The position numbers and the translations under genes are program-made. Under the pieces are notes generated by a model, which was given only the letters and a program-made list of their open reading frames with translations, had not been told where the DNA came from and made no database searches. This document shows, in pieces, positions 43,255 to 52,545 of a stretch of DNA of 61,943 nt. Numbering within the stretch: the stretch's first letter is position 1; each line of letters opens with the position of its first letter. Source of the DNA: Candidatus Gastranaerophilales bacterium (GTDB lineage: Bacteria; Cyanobacteriota; Vampirovibrionia; Gastranaerophilales; Gastranaerophilaceae); NCBI GenBank assembly GCA_910587175.1, contig CAJULH010000005.1:1-61943 (forward strand), written 5' to 3'.

Positions 43255-44319
43255 TTATTCATCATACAGGAATTTTCCCGTAATTAAAATATCATTCTTT
43301 AATTTTTTACACCTTAAATCCGTTAATTTTATACAATCATCTATTTTTTCAAAATTAAACCCTTTAATGAATGATTTTCCGCATCCAAATATTTTCGGCG
43401 CTATAAAATGCATAATCTCGTCTGCTTCATGTGAAGCTGTTATACTGGAATTTAAGCCCGCCCCCCCTTCGACAAGCACAGAGTATATATTATTAGAATA
43501 AAGCTCTTTAAAAAGGGTGCCATAGTCCTCAAAATTGATTTTTTGAACATGGGAAGGATATTTTTTATCAGAATTTGAAATTACATATATTTTTTCGGTG
43601 TTTTCTTTGAATACATTATATTCAAGAGGAATTTTTCCTTCTTTGTCCATAATTATTCTTATGGGGTTTTTACCCCCTTTAATTCTTGCAGTGAGGCTTG
43701 GATTATCTGCTAAAACCGTACCGGAGCCTGTCATTACAGCCAGGTATTTGCTCCTTAGTTGCATCACAATTTTTCTTGAATGATCATCGGTTATCCATTT
43801 AGAAGCACCATTTTGAAGAGCAATTTTGGAATCCATTGTGGTTGCAGTTTTTATTAAAACATACGGCTTTTTTTTCACCATATTTTTAATAAAAATTTTG
43901 TTTAATTCTTTTGCTTCTTTTTCTAAAATCCCTGTTACAACTTCAACCCCTGCATTCATTAATTTTCTTATGCCGTTTCCTTTTACAATGGGGTTTACAT
44001 CTTCCATTGCAAGAACTACTTTTTTTATTCCTCTTTCAATGATAAAATCTGCGCAGGGCGGGGTTTTTCCAAAGTGGGAACAAGGTTCAAGATTTACATA
44101 TAAAGTGGCATTTCCAAGATGTTTCCTGGAGGCAGCCGAAAGCTTTAAAAGAGCGTCTCTTTCTGCGTGGTTTTCACCGCATTGTTTGTGGTATCCTTCA
44201 GCAATTATATTGTTGTTTTCATCTGTAATAACACACCCTACCATGGGGTTTGGCAATGTATCCCCTCTTTTTGCAAGGGTGAAACATCTTTTCATAAATT
44301 TTTCATAAATTTTATTCAT
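43255..44319 (-). CDS. ribD: Bifunctional diaminohydroxyphosphoribosylaminopyrimidine deaminase / reductase
   Basis: 354 residues. The N-terminal deaminase has the zinc site NHAERDAL (His, Glu) and EPCSHFGKTPPC; the C-terminal reductase has KTATTMDSKIALQNGASKW and VEGGAGLNSS. Together they carry out two steps of riboflavin synthesis. The other rib genes are not in the window. It follows tadC by 34 bp on the same strand without a terminator, so it likely shares the tad transcript. Confidence 0.96.
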   Translation of the reverse strand: MNKIYEKFMKRCFTLAKRGDTLPNPMVGCVITDENNNIIAEGYHKQCGENHAERDALLKLSAASRKHLGNATLYVNLEPCSHFGKTPPCADFIIERGIKKVVLAMEDVNPIVKGNGIRKLMNAGVEVVTGILEKEAKELNKIFIKNMVKKKPYVLIKTATTMDSKIALQNGASKWITDDHSRKIVMQLRSKYLAVMTGSGTVLADNPSLTARIKGGKNPIRIIMDKEGKIPLEYNVFKENTEKIYVISNSDKKYPSHVQKINFEDYGTLFKELYSNNIYSVLVEGGAGLNSSITASHEADEIMHFIAPKIFGCGKSFIKGFNFEKIDDCIKLTDLRCKKLKNDILITGKFLYDE

Positions 44320-44353
44320 AATTTTTGCTGTCTTTGTGTCGCATTAAGACTTT

Positions 44354-45250
44354 TTACATTGTTTTTAGTGCATCGAGAAGCTTAATTACAGAAGGATAAA
44401 GTATCACAATAAACATTGCAGGCAAAAGAAACAATACCATAGGAATTGTCATTTTGGCAGATGAAGTTTGTACAAGTTCTTCCACCCGTTGTTTTTTTCT
44501 GTTTCTTAAGGTGTCACAATATACAGAAAGAGGCTGCGCAATCCCTGTACCAAGGGTTTCGGACTGGATTAAAAGAGCCACAAAAGACTGTAAATCTTTG
44601 CAGCGGATTCTTCTTGTCAGATTTTTCAAAGCTTCCTGTCTTGGCAAGCCTGATGCAACATCTTGGGAAAGCCTTATGTATTCATATCCTATTGTGGGTG
44701 AAAAAGCCTGAAATTCTTTTCCAACGCGCTCAATTGCGCTGTCAAGCCCGAGTCCTGCCTCCACACAGACAGAGAGCATATCAATAGAATCCGGGAAATA
44801 TTTTTCAAAATCTTTTTCTCTTGCTTTTATTATTTTTCTTAATCTCATTTCAGGAAATTTATATGCAAAATAAAGCGCGATAAATGTTGTGCAAAGAGCG
44901 GTCAGATTTCTGAAAATGGTTAATATAACAGCACACCCGAGGGATACAAAAAGCACAAACATAAGCCTTTTGTTTTCAAAATCCAAAATATCATCCTCGG
45001 AAGACGGCGCACCCACACGCACCAGGAGCTCTTTTATTTTATTTTTTACCTGAATGTTTTTAATATTGCCTGCAGTTAAAGGTTTTAGGGCTTCAAGAAT
45101 ATTATCAAGGAATTTTCTGGAGTTTGTTTTATATTTTTTACCTGCATTTTTAATCCTCACTCTTAAGAAGCTTTCTTCCTTTTCAATGAAAATATATGTA
45201 ACATATGCTGCCCACACGGCAAATAATATTGGTATTACCAAGTAATTCAT
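44354..45250 (-). CDS. tadC: TadC, type II secretion F-family membrane protein
   Basis: 298 residues with an N-terminal membrane helix and the T2SSF domain (FPDSIDMLSVCVEAGLG, DLQSFVALLIQSETLG) flanked by C-terminal helices ending LPAMFIVILYPS. TadB and TadC form the inner-membrane platform for Flp (Tad) pili. It follows tadB by 9 bp with AAGGAAA as the ribosome site. In this genome it is the last of the tad genes; biosynthetic genes follow. Confidence 0.93.
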   Translation of the reverse strand: MNYLVIPILFAVWAAYVTYIFIEKEESFLRVRIKNAGKKYKTNSRKFLDNILEALKPLTAGNIKNIQVKNKIKELLVRVGAPSSEDDILDFENKRLMFVLFVSLGCAVILTIFRNLTALCTTFIALYFAYKFPEMRLRKIIKAREKDFEKYFPDSIDMLSVCVEAGLGLDSAIERVGKEFQAFSPTIGYEYIRLSQDVASGLPRQEALKNLTRRIRCKDLQSFVALLIQSETLGTGIAQPLSVYCDTLRNRKKQRVEELVQTSSAKMTIPMVLFLLPAMFIVILYPSVIKLLDALKTM

Positions 45251-45259
45251 TTGTTTTCC

Positions 45260-46219
45260 TTATATTTCAATAGACAGAATTTTTACAATACAATATATGC
45301 CTAAAATAAGCAGACCGACCGCAACTGCTATGGCAATATTTCCCTGGGGTGTATTTAAAAGCGGATCCATATACCCGGGAGAGATGAAAAATAATACCAG
45401 TGCAATTAAAGGCGGTACAAGGGTTAATATAATGCCTGAAAATTTAGATTGGGAAGTCTGGGCTTTAAGTTGTCCAAGCATTTTAAACCTTTCTCTTATG
45501 GTGATGGAAAGTCCGTCTAAAACCTTTGCAAGATTGCCCCCGACTTCTCTTTGAAGCAATACTGCGGTTGTGAAGAATTTTAAATCCATGCTGAATGGCA
45601 TAACACGCGTCAGGGACATAATTGCATCTTTTGTATCAATGCCGAATGAAATTTCATCTACTGTATTTTTAAAAACCTGGTTTATGGGTGCAGGCATTTC
45701 TTTTACTATGACATCAAATGCGCTGTATAAAGAATGCCCTGCACGAAGAGAGCTTGATAATAAATCAAGAGCTTCCGGAAACTGCTGGGTAAAAAGGTTT
45801 GTCCTTTTCATTATTAAAAATTTTACAATTCCAAACGGAATAAAAGCTGACAAAAGAGCAAAAATAAGAAAATACGGAGTTGTAAGAGCAGCGATTATAA
45901 GACAAGGCAGACAGAAAAGAGCAGAAACCAGCATAAAAACATCAACCTGAATATCAATCCCTGCATAATAAAGCTGGTCTTTTAAATACTCTGCAGGCTT
46001 GAAATCTTTCAGGTATTTTCCTAAAAATCCGAATTTAAATTCGTTTCCGATTGTAATAAAATCCGGTGAAATAACTGTATTTTGCTGTTCATTACTCTTT
46101 TTTATATGTTCAAGACGTTTTTCTATTTCAGGTGACCTTGGAATTCGCACCTGATAGAGGTTTGCAACAAATATGAAGCATAAAACGCCAAGTACGACTG
46201 AAACCAAAAAAGAGGTCAT
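45260..46219 (-). CDS. tadB: TadB, type II secretion F-family membrane protein
   Basis: 319 residues; helices at both ends and the T2SSF core (FPEALDLLSSSLRAGHSLYSA, FFTTAVLLQREVGGNLAKVL). Paired with TadC it forms the pilus assembly platform. Its ATG overlaps the cpaF stop (ATGA), with GAAGG upstream, indicating coupled translation. Confidence 0.93.
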   Translation of the reverse strand: MTSFLVSVVLGVLCFIFVANLYQVRIPRSPEIEKRLEHIKKSNEQQNTVISPDFITIGNEFKFGFLGKYLKDFKPAEYLKDQLYYAGIDIQVDVFMLVSALFCLPCLIIAALTTPYFLIFALLSAFIPFGIVKFLIMKRTNLFTQQFPEALDLLSSSLRAGHSLYSAFDVIVKEMPAPINQVFKNTVDEISFGIDTKDAIMSLTRVMPFSMDLKFFTTAVLLQREVGGNLAKVLDGLSITIRERFKMLGQLKAQTSQSKFSGIILTLVPPLIALVLFFISPGYMDPLLNTPQGNIAIAVAVGLLILGIYCIVKILSIEI

Positions 46220-47715
46220 CTTTTAAGCCTTCTCAATATATCCAAATCAGAATGAACCACCCTTTTGTTCAATATCGGGTCTTGTTTTTGAAGTCTTGAA
46301 TCAGGTTCATTTCTGCCCGGAACATTATTTTGCGTATGTTTTGTAAGATATGTATGGCGGTAATTTTTATCAAAGTATTGATAATTAATTTCTCCGCCCA
46401 TGGCCTTTATTTTTTCAACAAATTTTGGTCTTACACCTGTTGATGTGTGCATGCCCATAACAGATTTATTTCCTGTACCGGTTTGTTCCCATACAAAAAT
46501 GTCCTGCATGGTGATAACATTTTCTTCCATACCGACAATTTCAGAAACTTTTGTCACCTTTCTGGAACCATCCTGAAGCCTTGAAGCCTGAATTATTATA
46601 TTAATTGCAGAGGCAATCTGGTTTTTTATATTTCTTTCCGGCAGGTCAATTCCTGAATACATTACCATAGTTTCAAGACGGGACAAAGCATCGCGCGGCG
46701 AATTGGCATGAAGCGTGGTTAATGAACCGTCATGACCTGTATTCATAGCCTGAAGCATATCCAAAGTTTCGGCTCCGCGGCATTCCCCTATAATTATCCT
46801 GTCAGGACGCATACGAAGAGAGTTTATAACCAAATCCCTTGCGGTTATTTCGCCCTCCCCTTCAATATTCGGGGGTCTTGTTTCAAGGCGCACAATATGG
46901 TCTTTTTGAAGACTAAGCTCTGCTGAGTCTTCAATTGTAATAATACGCTCGCCTGACGGAATTTTTGCGGATAAACTGTTTAAAAGAGTAGTTTTCCCGG
47001 CACCCGTTCCTCCTGAAATTACAATATTACAGCGTGCAGCAACTGCTGCCTCTAAAACTTCCGACATTTCTTTACTGATAGAACCCCATCTTAAAAGGCT
47101 TTCCATTGTTCCGGCGTCAGCCTTAAATCTTCTGATTGAAAGAGAGGGTCCGTCAATTGCAAGGGGCGGAATGATTGCATTTACACGGGAGCCGTCAGGA
47201 AGTCTTGCATCCACCATCGGAGATTTTTCATCTATCCTTCTTCCGATTTTACTTACAATTCTTTCAATTATATTTTTCAGATGGTTATTGTCTTTAAAAA
47301 CAATGGATGTGCGGTATAATTTACCGTTTTTTTCAACATAGACATTCTTTGCACCGTTTACCAGAATATCACTTATTGTGGGGTCTTCAAGAAGGGGGTC
47401 TAATGGTCCGAAACCCTTTGCCTCCTGAATAATTTCTCTTATGATTTTGTCTCTTTCCGACTTGTTTAAAGGAACAGAATGGAAGTTTGTGTTCAGCTGC
47501 CCTTCTATAAATTGGCGGATAAGTTCTTTTTGCTCGTCATCACTATATGTTGACCAGCTTGGTGTTGAATTTACCTTTTCTATTAAAAGGGCATGGAGTT
47601 TTTCTTTAAGCGCTGCAAACTCTTCGCTTAAAGGCGAACCTATGAAACCGGCGTCAGATTTTTTAGACGCCTGAGTATTTCCTGATGTTGAATTTAGTCT
47701 ATCTTTAAGAGACAA
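46216..47715 (-). CDS. cpaF: CpaF/TadA secretion ATPase
   Basis: 499 residues from a TTG directly after the cpaE stop (TAGTTG), with AAGGAGG upstream. The GspE-like ATPase has Walker A ISGGTGAGKTT, the Asp box ITIEDSAEL, Walker B-type RPDRIIIGECRG and the His box TGHDGSLTTLHAN. It powers Flp pilus assembly and retraction. The C-terminus is about 60 residues longer than the core and ends in a basic tail. Confidence 0.96.
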   Translation of the reverse strand: MSLKDRLNSTSGNTQASKKSDAGFIGSPLSEEFAALKEKLHALLIEKVNSTPSWSTYSDDEQKELIRQFIEGQLNTNFHSVPLNKSERDKIIREIIQEAKGFGPLDPLLEDPTISDILVNGAKNVYVEKNGKLYRTSIVFKDNNHLKNIIERIVSKIGRRIDEKSPMVDARLPDGSRVNAIIPPLAIDGPSLSIRRFKADAGTMESLLRWGSISKEMSEVLEAAVAARCNIVISGGTGAGKTTLLNSLSAKIPSGERIITIEDSAELSLQKDHIVRLETRPPNIEGEGEITARDLVINSLRMRPDRIIIGECRGAETLDMLQAMNTGHDGSLTTLHANSPRDALSRLETMVMYSGIDLPERNIKNQIASAINIIIQASRLQDGSRKVTKVSEIVGMEENVITMQDIFVWEQTGTGNKSVMGMHTSTGVRPKFVEKIKAMGGEINYQYFDKNYRHTYLTKHTQNNVPGRNEPDSRLQKQDPILNKRVVHSDLDILRRLKR

Positions 47716-48930
47716 CTAGTTTTCCTCCTTTTTCTTAAAAATGTCCAAAAGGTTGAAAGCCTTTTCCCTTGTTTGGGGTTTTATGTTATTTGTGTATGTG
47801 AAATTATCTGAAAGCAATGCCGCAAGCTCTCTAAAGCTTTTTGCTATGTTTGAATGCGGATTTATTTCACAGACAGGCAAACCCTTATTTATAGAATTTA
47901 TTATTGTGAAATAATTGTTTGGAATCTTAAAGTATACAGGATGCCCTAATACCTCTTCAACATCTTCCACCTTTATTTCTTCATTTTCCATATAACGGTT
48001 TACAATTATTTTAATCTTATCCTTTGTATATCCAAGACGCTTAAATAAATCAAAACATCTTTGGCAGTTTCTTACAGAGGGCAGATTTATTATGGTGATT
48101 AACAATACAAGGTCTGAATTGTCAAGGGCTGTGATGGTCTTGCCATCAAAACTTGCAGTTGTATCAATTATAATGTATGAAAAAACGTTTCTTAAGACAT
48201 TTATAAGGGTTGTTATATTTTCTGAAGTTATAACCTCTGCCTGCTCTAAATCCGGCGGGTCTGCAAGTACATAAAGGCTCGAATTGTTGTATTTTTCAAG
48301 AGTGGACAGCAAAAAACCTTCATCAATTCTTTCAAGGTTGTTTATAACATAAGCCGTATCAAAAGACGGGTTTAAGTCTAAAAATGTTGTAACATCACCC
48401 ATTTGCATATTTAAATCAACAAGGGCAACGCGCTCTTTTGTCATATTGGCTATTTCAACAGCAAGGTTTGTTGCAATTGCTGTTTTTCCAATGCCGCCTT
48501 TATTTGAAAATGTGGTTATAACCTTGCATTTTGTGGTATCGTTAATATTTCCAAGGATTAAATCTTTTAATTTTTCAACGGCAAGAATAAAATCATTTTC
48601 TATCAAAGGTTTTACAAGAAATTCCCTGGCGCCTGCGCGAAGAGCTTTTATTACTGTTTCAGAGTTCATATCATATGAAAGAACAATAATTTTGGAATTT
48701 TTCAGAGTGTTTGATATTTTAACGATTATATCAAGTGCCATTTGTGTTTTTTGGGAAATATCAACAATAATCAGGTTTGGTCTGCTTTCCGTTATAAAAT
48801 TCATAGCAGTTAAAACATCGTTAAATTCCTGGGTGACATTTATATCCTCAATTTGGGCAAGATAATTTAAAATAAGCTCTCTTGAGTTATTTTCAGGATC
48901 TATTACAACGGTATCTATTTTTATTCCCAT
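47716..48930 (-). CDS. cpaE: CpaE/TadZ pilus localisation ATPase
   Basis: 404 residues. The N-terminal ~125 residues look like a response-regulator receiver domain (LIIVDISQ, KIIVLSYD, EFLVKPL). Phosphorylation is uncertain. The second part is a MinD/ParA-type ATPase with the deviant Walker A FSNKGGIGKTAIATNLA and SYIIIDTTASFD. TadZ/CpaE positions the Tad machine at the pole. AAGGT precedes the ATG. Confidence 0.93.
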   Translation of the reverse strand: MGIKIDTVVIDPENNSRELILNYLAQIEDINVTQEFNDVLTAMNFITESRPNLIIVDISQKTQMALDIIVKISNTLKNSKIIVLSYDMNSETVIKALRAGAREFLVKPLIENDFILAVEKLKDLILGNINDTTKCKVITTFSNKGGIGKTAIATNLAVEIANMTKERVALVDLNMQMGDVTTFLDLNPSFDTAYVINNLERIDEGFLLSTLEKYNNSSLYVLADPPDLEQAEVITSENITTLINVLRNVFSYIIIDTTASFDGKTITALDNSDLVLLITIINLPSVRNCQRCFDLFKRLGYTKDKIKIIVNRYMENEEIKVEDVEEVLGHPVYFKIPNNYFTIINSINKGLPVCEINPHSNIAKSFRELAALLSDNFTYTNNIKPQTREKAFNLLDIFKKKEEN

Positions 48931-48943
48931 AATTGTTTTTACC

Positions 48944-50263
48944 TTAAATATTTTCTGTTTGGGTCATATTATCCACAATTTTTGGTGTGATAAATATTAC
49001 AAGCTCTGAATCATTTGTAACATTTTCAGAGTTTCTAAACAATACACCCAATATTGGAATATTCCCCAAGCCAGGCACCTGGCTTTTATTTTTTGTGGAA
49101 GTATTTGTTAAAAGCCCTGCTATAACAAGTGTTTCGCCGTCCATTAGTTCAACGGTAGTATCTACCTTTCTTGTTTTAAACCCGGGGACAGATGTCTGGT
49201 CTCCTGTTACAATTCCTGCAGAACGGTCAATTTCAGATACTTCAGGGCTTAGTTTTAGTCTGATTCTGCCGGTTTTTTCCATAATTGTGGGCTTAAATTT
49301 TAAAATAACACCTGTTTCTTTAAAATCATATGAAATATTTCCATAATTCCCGATTTCGGAAGGAATTGGCACCTCGTTACCCACATTAAAGCTTGCCTCT
49401 TCATTATTTACAGCCAAAAGTTTCGGTTCTGCAAGGATTTTAATATCTCCTTTTTGTTCCGCGGCATTTACAGCCATAGAAATTTTGCTTGACTGGTTAT
49501 ACAGGTAATAATTTAAACCTCCGCTTGAGAATATTTGGTTTAGATTTGACATGGGGTTCTTGCTCAAAAGCCCTGAAAGATAATCACCTAGGCTTCCTGC
49601 ATCTTTGCCGTATCCAAACTCAACCCCGAGGTTTCTTGTGAAATTTTTGGAAACTTCTGTTACACGAACTTCCAAAAGCACTTGTTTTGTGGGGCTTTCT
49701 GTAATATCAGTAAGTTTTATATCATATGCTTTTGCAAGATTCTGAATTTGTTCCCTTATGCTTGAAGATGTTATAAACCCGCTCATAACAGCACCAGTAT
49801 TGTTAAAAATGATTGTTATATCTTCATTTGGAGCAATATAATTTACAGCCTCAAGAAAACTGTCTGCATCCTGTTGAATAGTCAGGTTATAAAAAACGGG
49901 TGTGTTGGATGCGTTTCCCCAAAAAATCAGACTTGTGGAGCCTGGCTTTTTACCGTTTATAATCAATTGTTTCGGGGATATTACAACAACATCCGCTAAA
50001 TTCGGATCAGCTATTGAAACTCTCTTTATGCCGGTATCAAAGTTTAAAATCTGGGATTTTCCAACCATTCCGTAGAGCTTTTTATTGTTGTCCTTAATTG
50101 CGTTTTTAAGCGTCATAGAGGAGGTGTTTTCAGAATACACAACCGGAATATCGCCTATAATTTTATCCGGGCTTATATCGCGAAATTCCGCACTAAATCC
50201 GGGTGCGGCAATGCATTCCATAATTAAAAATATTGAAAATATAAGTTTTATTGCATTTTTCAT
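48944..50263 (-). CDS. cpaC: RcpA/CpaC outer-membrane secretin
   Basis: 439 residues with a signal peptide (IKLIFSIFLIMECIAAPGFSA). An N-terminal pilus-type domain (GIKRVSIADPNLADVVVIS, LIFWG) and BON-like repeats precede the secretin domain, with EVRVTEVSKNF, VGNEVPIPSE, TTVELMDGETLVIAGLL and the closing KSQVPGLGNIPILGVLF. It forms the outer-membrane ring for the Flp pilus, which also shows the cell is didermic. It starts 4 bp after the cpaB stop. Confidence 0.94.
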   Translation of the reverse strand: MKNAIKLIFSIFLIMECIAAPGFSAEFRDISPDKIIGDIPVVYSENTSSMTLKNAIKDNNKKLYGMVGKSQILNFDTGIKRVSIADPNLADVVVISPKQLIINGKKPGSTSLIFWGNASNTPVFYNLTIQQDADSFLEAVNYIAPNEDITIIFNNTGAVMSGFITSSSIREQIQNLAKAYDIKLTDITESPTKQVLLEVRVTEVSKNFTRNLGVEFGYGKDAGSLGDYLSGLLSKNPMSNLNQIFSSGGLNYYLYNQSSKISMAVNAAEQKGDIKILAEPKLLAVNNEEASFNVGNEVPIPSEIGNYGNISYDFKETGVILKFKPTIMEKTGRIRLKLSPEVSEIDRSAGIVTGDQTSVPGFKTRKVDTTVELMDGETLVIAGLLTNTSTKNKSQVPGLGNIPILGVLFRNSENVTNDSELVIFITPKIVDNMTQTENI

Positions 50264-50267
50264 CTTT

Positions 50268-51128
50268 TTAAAAATCCAGTGTTTGTTTTACATCTCCCCG
50301 AATAACTTCCACCGTTTGTGTTTTGGTCATTTTTTTATTAACTGCGGGAACATAATTTTCTTCACTTGGTTCGTTTGCAGGGGCATTTACGGGTGTATTC
50401 AGGTTTTCGTTTAAATCTTCACTTGATATTGTGTATGAAGAATATTTAAAAGGGTCATAAGCAAATGAATATTCAGATTTATCGTTTTTATTTTTCTGCA
50501 CCGGTATGAGCTTATCTGTTGTCATTCCGTATATAAAGGGGCTTACGTCTTCCTCTTTTATTTCAAACAGGATTATTTTGTTTGATTTGCTTCCTGAATC
50601 TAAAATCTTTAAAACCCGCACGTTTGCAGCCTGAAAAGTATTATTTGCAGTGTAAATATCAATGTATGCCCCGTCTTCAATATATGGGGCAATTCTATTT
50701 GAAGCAACTGTTGCGCTGACTGCTCTAAACCCCGGTTTTGGTTCATCACTGTCTGATGCAGAATTTACAAGTGCGCTTGATACTATAGGGCGTCCTGCTT
50801 TTATTTCTTTTGATGCTGTTGCTCCTATAACATCTTTTATATTTGTGAAAGCGCCGCTTGCTTTCATGCCGATGTCTTCTGTTTCTACATCATCCACTGT
50901 TATTGTGTGATCTTTTTCAATGTCTGTTTTTGCAACAACATAAACCGTGGTGTTTTCATCTGCTGTTGCTGTATCTACACCGATGCCTTTTTTCAGCTTT
51001 TGAATTTCTGCCCTTTGTTGCATATTTTCTTCATGCTGGCGTATGACAAACTGATATGTGATGGCAAATATTGCAAGCCCCACTAATATAGAAATAATTA
51101 ACTGGTTTTTATTCTTCTTAATGCTCAT
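50268..51128 (-). CDS. cpaB: CpaB/RcpC pilus assembly protein with SAF domain
   Basis: 286 residues from the ATG at 51128; a TTG eight codons upstream is possible. An N-terminal membrane helix (LIISILVGLAIFAITYQFV) precedes a SAF domain (TTVYVVAKTDIEKDHTITVDDV, IKAGRPIVSSALV, GFRAVSATVASNRIAPYIEDGAYIDIY). RcpC helps build the channel and may modify pilin. It is the first gene of the leftward set. Neither start has a clear ribosome site. Confidence 0.9.
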   Translation of the reverse strand: MSIKKNKNQLIISILVGLAIFAITYQFVIRQHEENMQQRAEIQKLKKGIGVDTATADENTTVYVVAKTDIEKDHTITVDDVETEDIGMKASGAFTNIKDVIGATASKEIKAGRPIVSSALVNSASDSDEPKPGFRAVSATVASNRIAPYIEDGAYIDIYTANNTFQAANVRVLKILDSGSKSNKIILFEIKEEDVSPFIYGMTTDKLIPVQKNKNDKSEYSFAYDPFKYSSYTISSEDLNENLNTPVNAPANEPSEENYVPAVNKKMTKTQTVEVIRGDVKQTLDF

Positions 51129-51246
51129 AAAACTTAATAAATTTCCACACAAATATTCTACTATATTTTATTTTGCAAGGGAAATGATTAAGTAATTTGA
51201 AGAACAACTTAATATTTCTGAATTATTTTATAAACTTGTTCGTCCG

Positions 51247-51945
51247 CTATTTTCTGATAGTCGGAGTGCTTTCATATTTATGTTCAATTAAAGCTCTTTT
51301 TTCGTTTGCATTTATGGAAGCTTTCCACAAAGCACTTATGAGCCCTATGGCAAGGGCAACACCGCCTGCAGCTATTGCAGTGGTTTTGCTTTTGAGTACT
51401 TTGGCTAAAATGGATTTGTCTAAAATTTCAGGATTGCTTACAATCTTTAAATTCCTGAATAATTTACCTACAACAGGAGTTTGAACCAAAACAGCCGGAT
51501 CTTTTAGAACCTTGCCTGTAGCATATATTGCACCGCCAAGAACTCCGCCTGCAATACCGCCCTGCAAAGTGCCTTTAAAGAATCCTTTTGTATATTCTCC
51601 TGCAGTTACAACGCCCTTTTTAACGTTGCCTATAAATCTTTTTAATCTTTTAATCGGACCCAGTTTATTTTTCTTCTTTTCTTCGTCAGCTTTTTGCTTT
51701 GCATCAAGCTCCTGTTGGGTTTTCATTTCATTTATGATTTCTTGTCTTAATTCGTCTTTTAAAGCATCTCTGTCGATTGCTGCATTTGAAGTAAAGCTGT
51801 CTGAAGATGTATTTTCAGGAACGGTAACAGATGGCGCCGTTTGTACAACAGGGTTTGTTGCAGCCGGTTGTGTGGTTTCTGCACCTTGAACCGCCTGTGG
51901 AAGCCTGAAGGTTGTAAATCCTGCCGTTTCGAAGGGCGATGTCAT
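51247..51945 (-). CDS. Charged Gly/Ala-rich membrane protein of unknown function
   Basis: 232 residues from the ATG at 51945, behind AAAGGAAC. A Pro/Thr-rich disordered N-terminus is followed by a Lys/Glu/Gln coiled coil, a Gly-rich hydrophobic stretch (GGIAGGVLGGAIYATG) and a second hydrophobic helix (IAAGGVALAIGLISALW) near the C-terminus. No signal peptide or family match. The glycine spacing could promote helix packing in membranes. Confidence 0.65.
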   Translation of the reverse strand: MTSPFETAGFTTFRLPQAVQGAETTQPAATNPVVQTAPSVTVPENTSSDSFTSNAAIDRDALKDELRQEIINEMKTQQELDAKQKADEEKKKNKLGPIKRLKRFIGNVKKGVVTAGEYTKGFFKGTLQGGIAGGVLGGAIYATGKVLKDPAVLVQTPVVGKLFRNLKIVSNPEILDKSILAKVLKSKTTAIAAGGVALAIGLISALWKASINANEKRALIEHKYESTPTIRK

Positions 51946-52032
51946 ATTTTCGTTCCTTTCACTTAGGGTCACATGTTTATAAAACCTGTGAACATGAAAA
52001 ATTGCTAATAATTTAAGAATTATTATAGAAAA

Positions 52033-52524
52033 TTATACATTATTTTTTAAAAATTTTAACAATTCTTTAAGAGCAGTTTCTGCAAAATCTTCTTTAATTT
52101 CGCACCTTGTTTTAAATTTTGAATTATATTTGATGGCATTTGTAATATTTTTTCCGTCTTTTTTTATGCCAAACCCTATATATACTGTCCCAACAGGGTT
52201 TTTTTCATCGCCTCCCGAAGGACCGGTATATCCTGTTGTCGAAAGGCTGATATCTGCATATTGAAGCAGCCCTTCAGCCATTTCAAGTGCCACTTCTTTG
52301 CTTACAACAGTATATTTTTCAATTGTTTTCTTTTTAACGTTTAAAAATTTTTGCTTTGCTTCAGGCGCATAGGTTACAAAGTTTTGATCTATAAAATTTG
52401 AAGCACCGTCAATATCTGTAAGGTAAGAACTTATGAGTCCTCCTGTGCAGGATTCACCACAAGATATTTTAAATCTGTTTTTTAGTAAAATATCTTTTAA
52501 TTCAGAAAGTATTTTATTTTTCAT
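52033..52524 (-). CDS. CinA-family protein (C-terminal amidohydrolase domain only)
   Basis: 163 residues matching the C-terminal half of CinA: ISCGESCTGGLISSYLTDIDGAS, VSKEVALEMAEG, STTGYTGPSGGDEKNPVGTVYIG. This domain (PncC) deamidates nicotinamide mononucleotide to nicotinate mononucleotide. The N-terminal MoCF-like domain of full CinA is absent, as in many free-standing PncC proteins. Confidence 0.92.
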   Translation of the reverse strand: MKNKILSELKDILLKNRFKISCGESCTGGLISSYLTDIDGASNFIDQNFVTYAPEAKQKFLNVKKKTIEKYTVVSKEVALEMAEGLLQYADISLSTTGYTGPSGGDEKNPVGTVYIGFGIKKDGKNITNAIKYNSKFKTRCEIKEDFAETALKELLKFLKNNV

Positions 52525-52545
52525 TGTCTTTCAAAATTTTACAAA

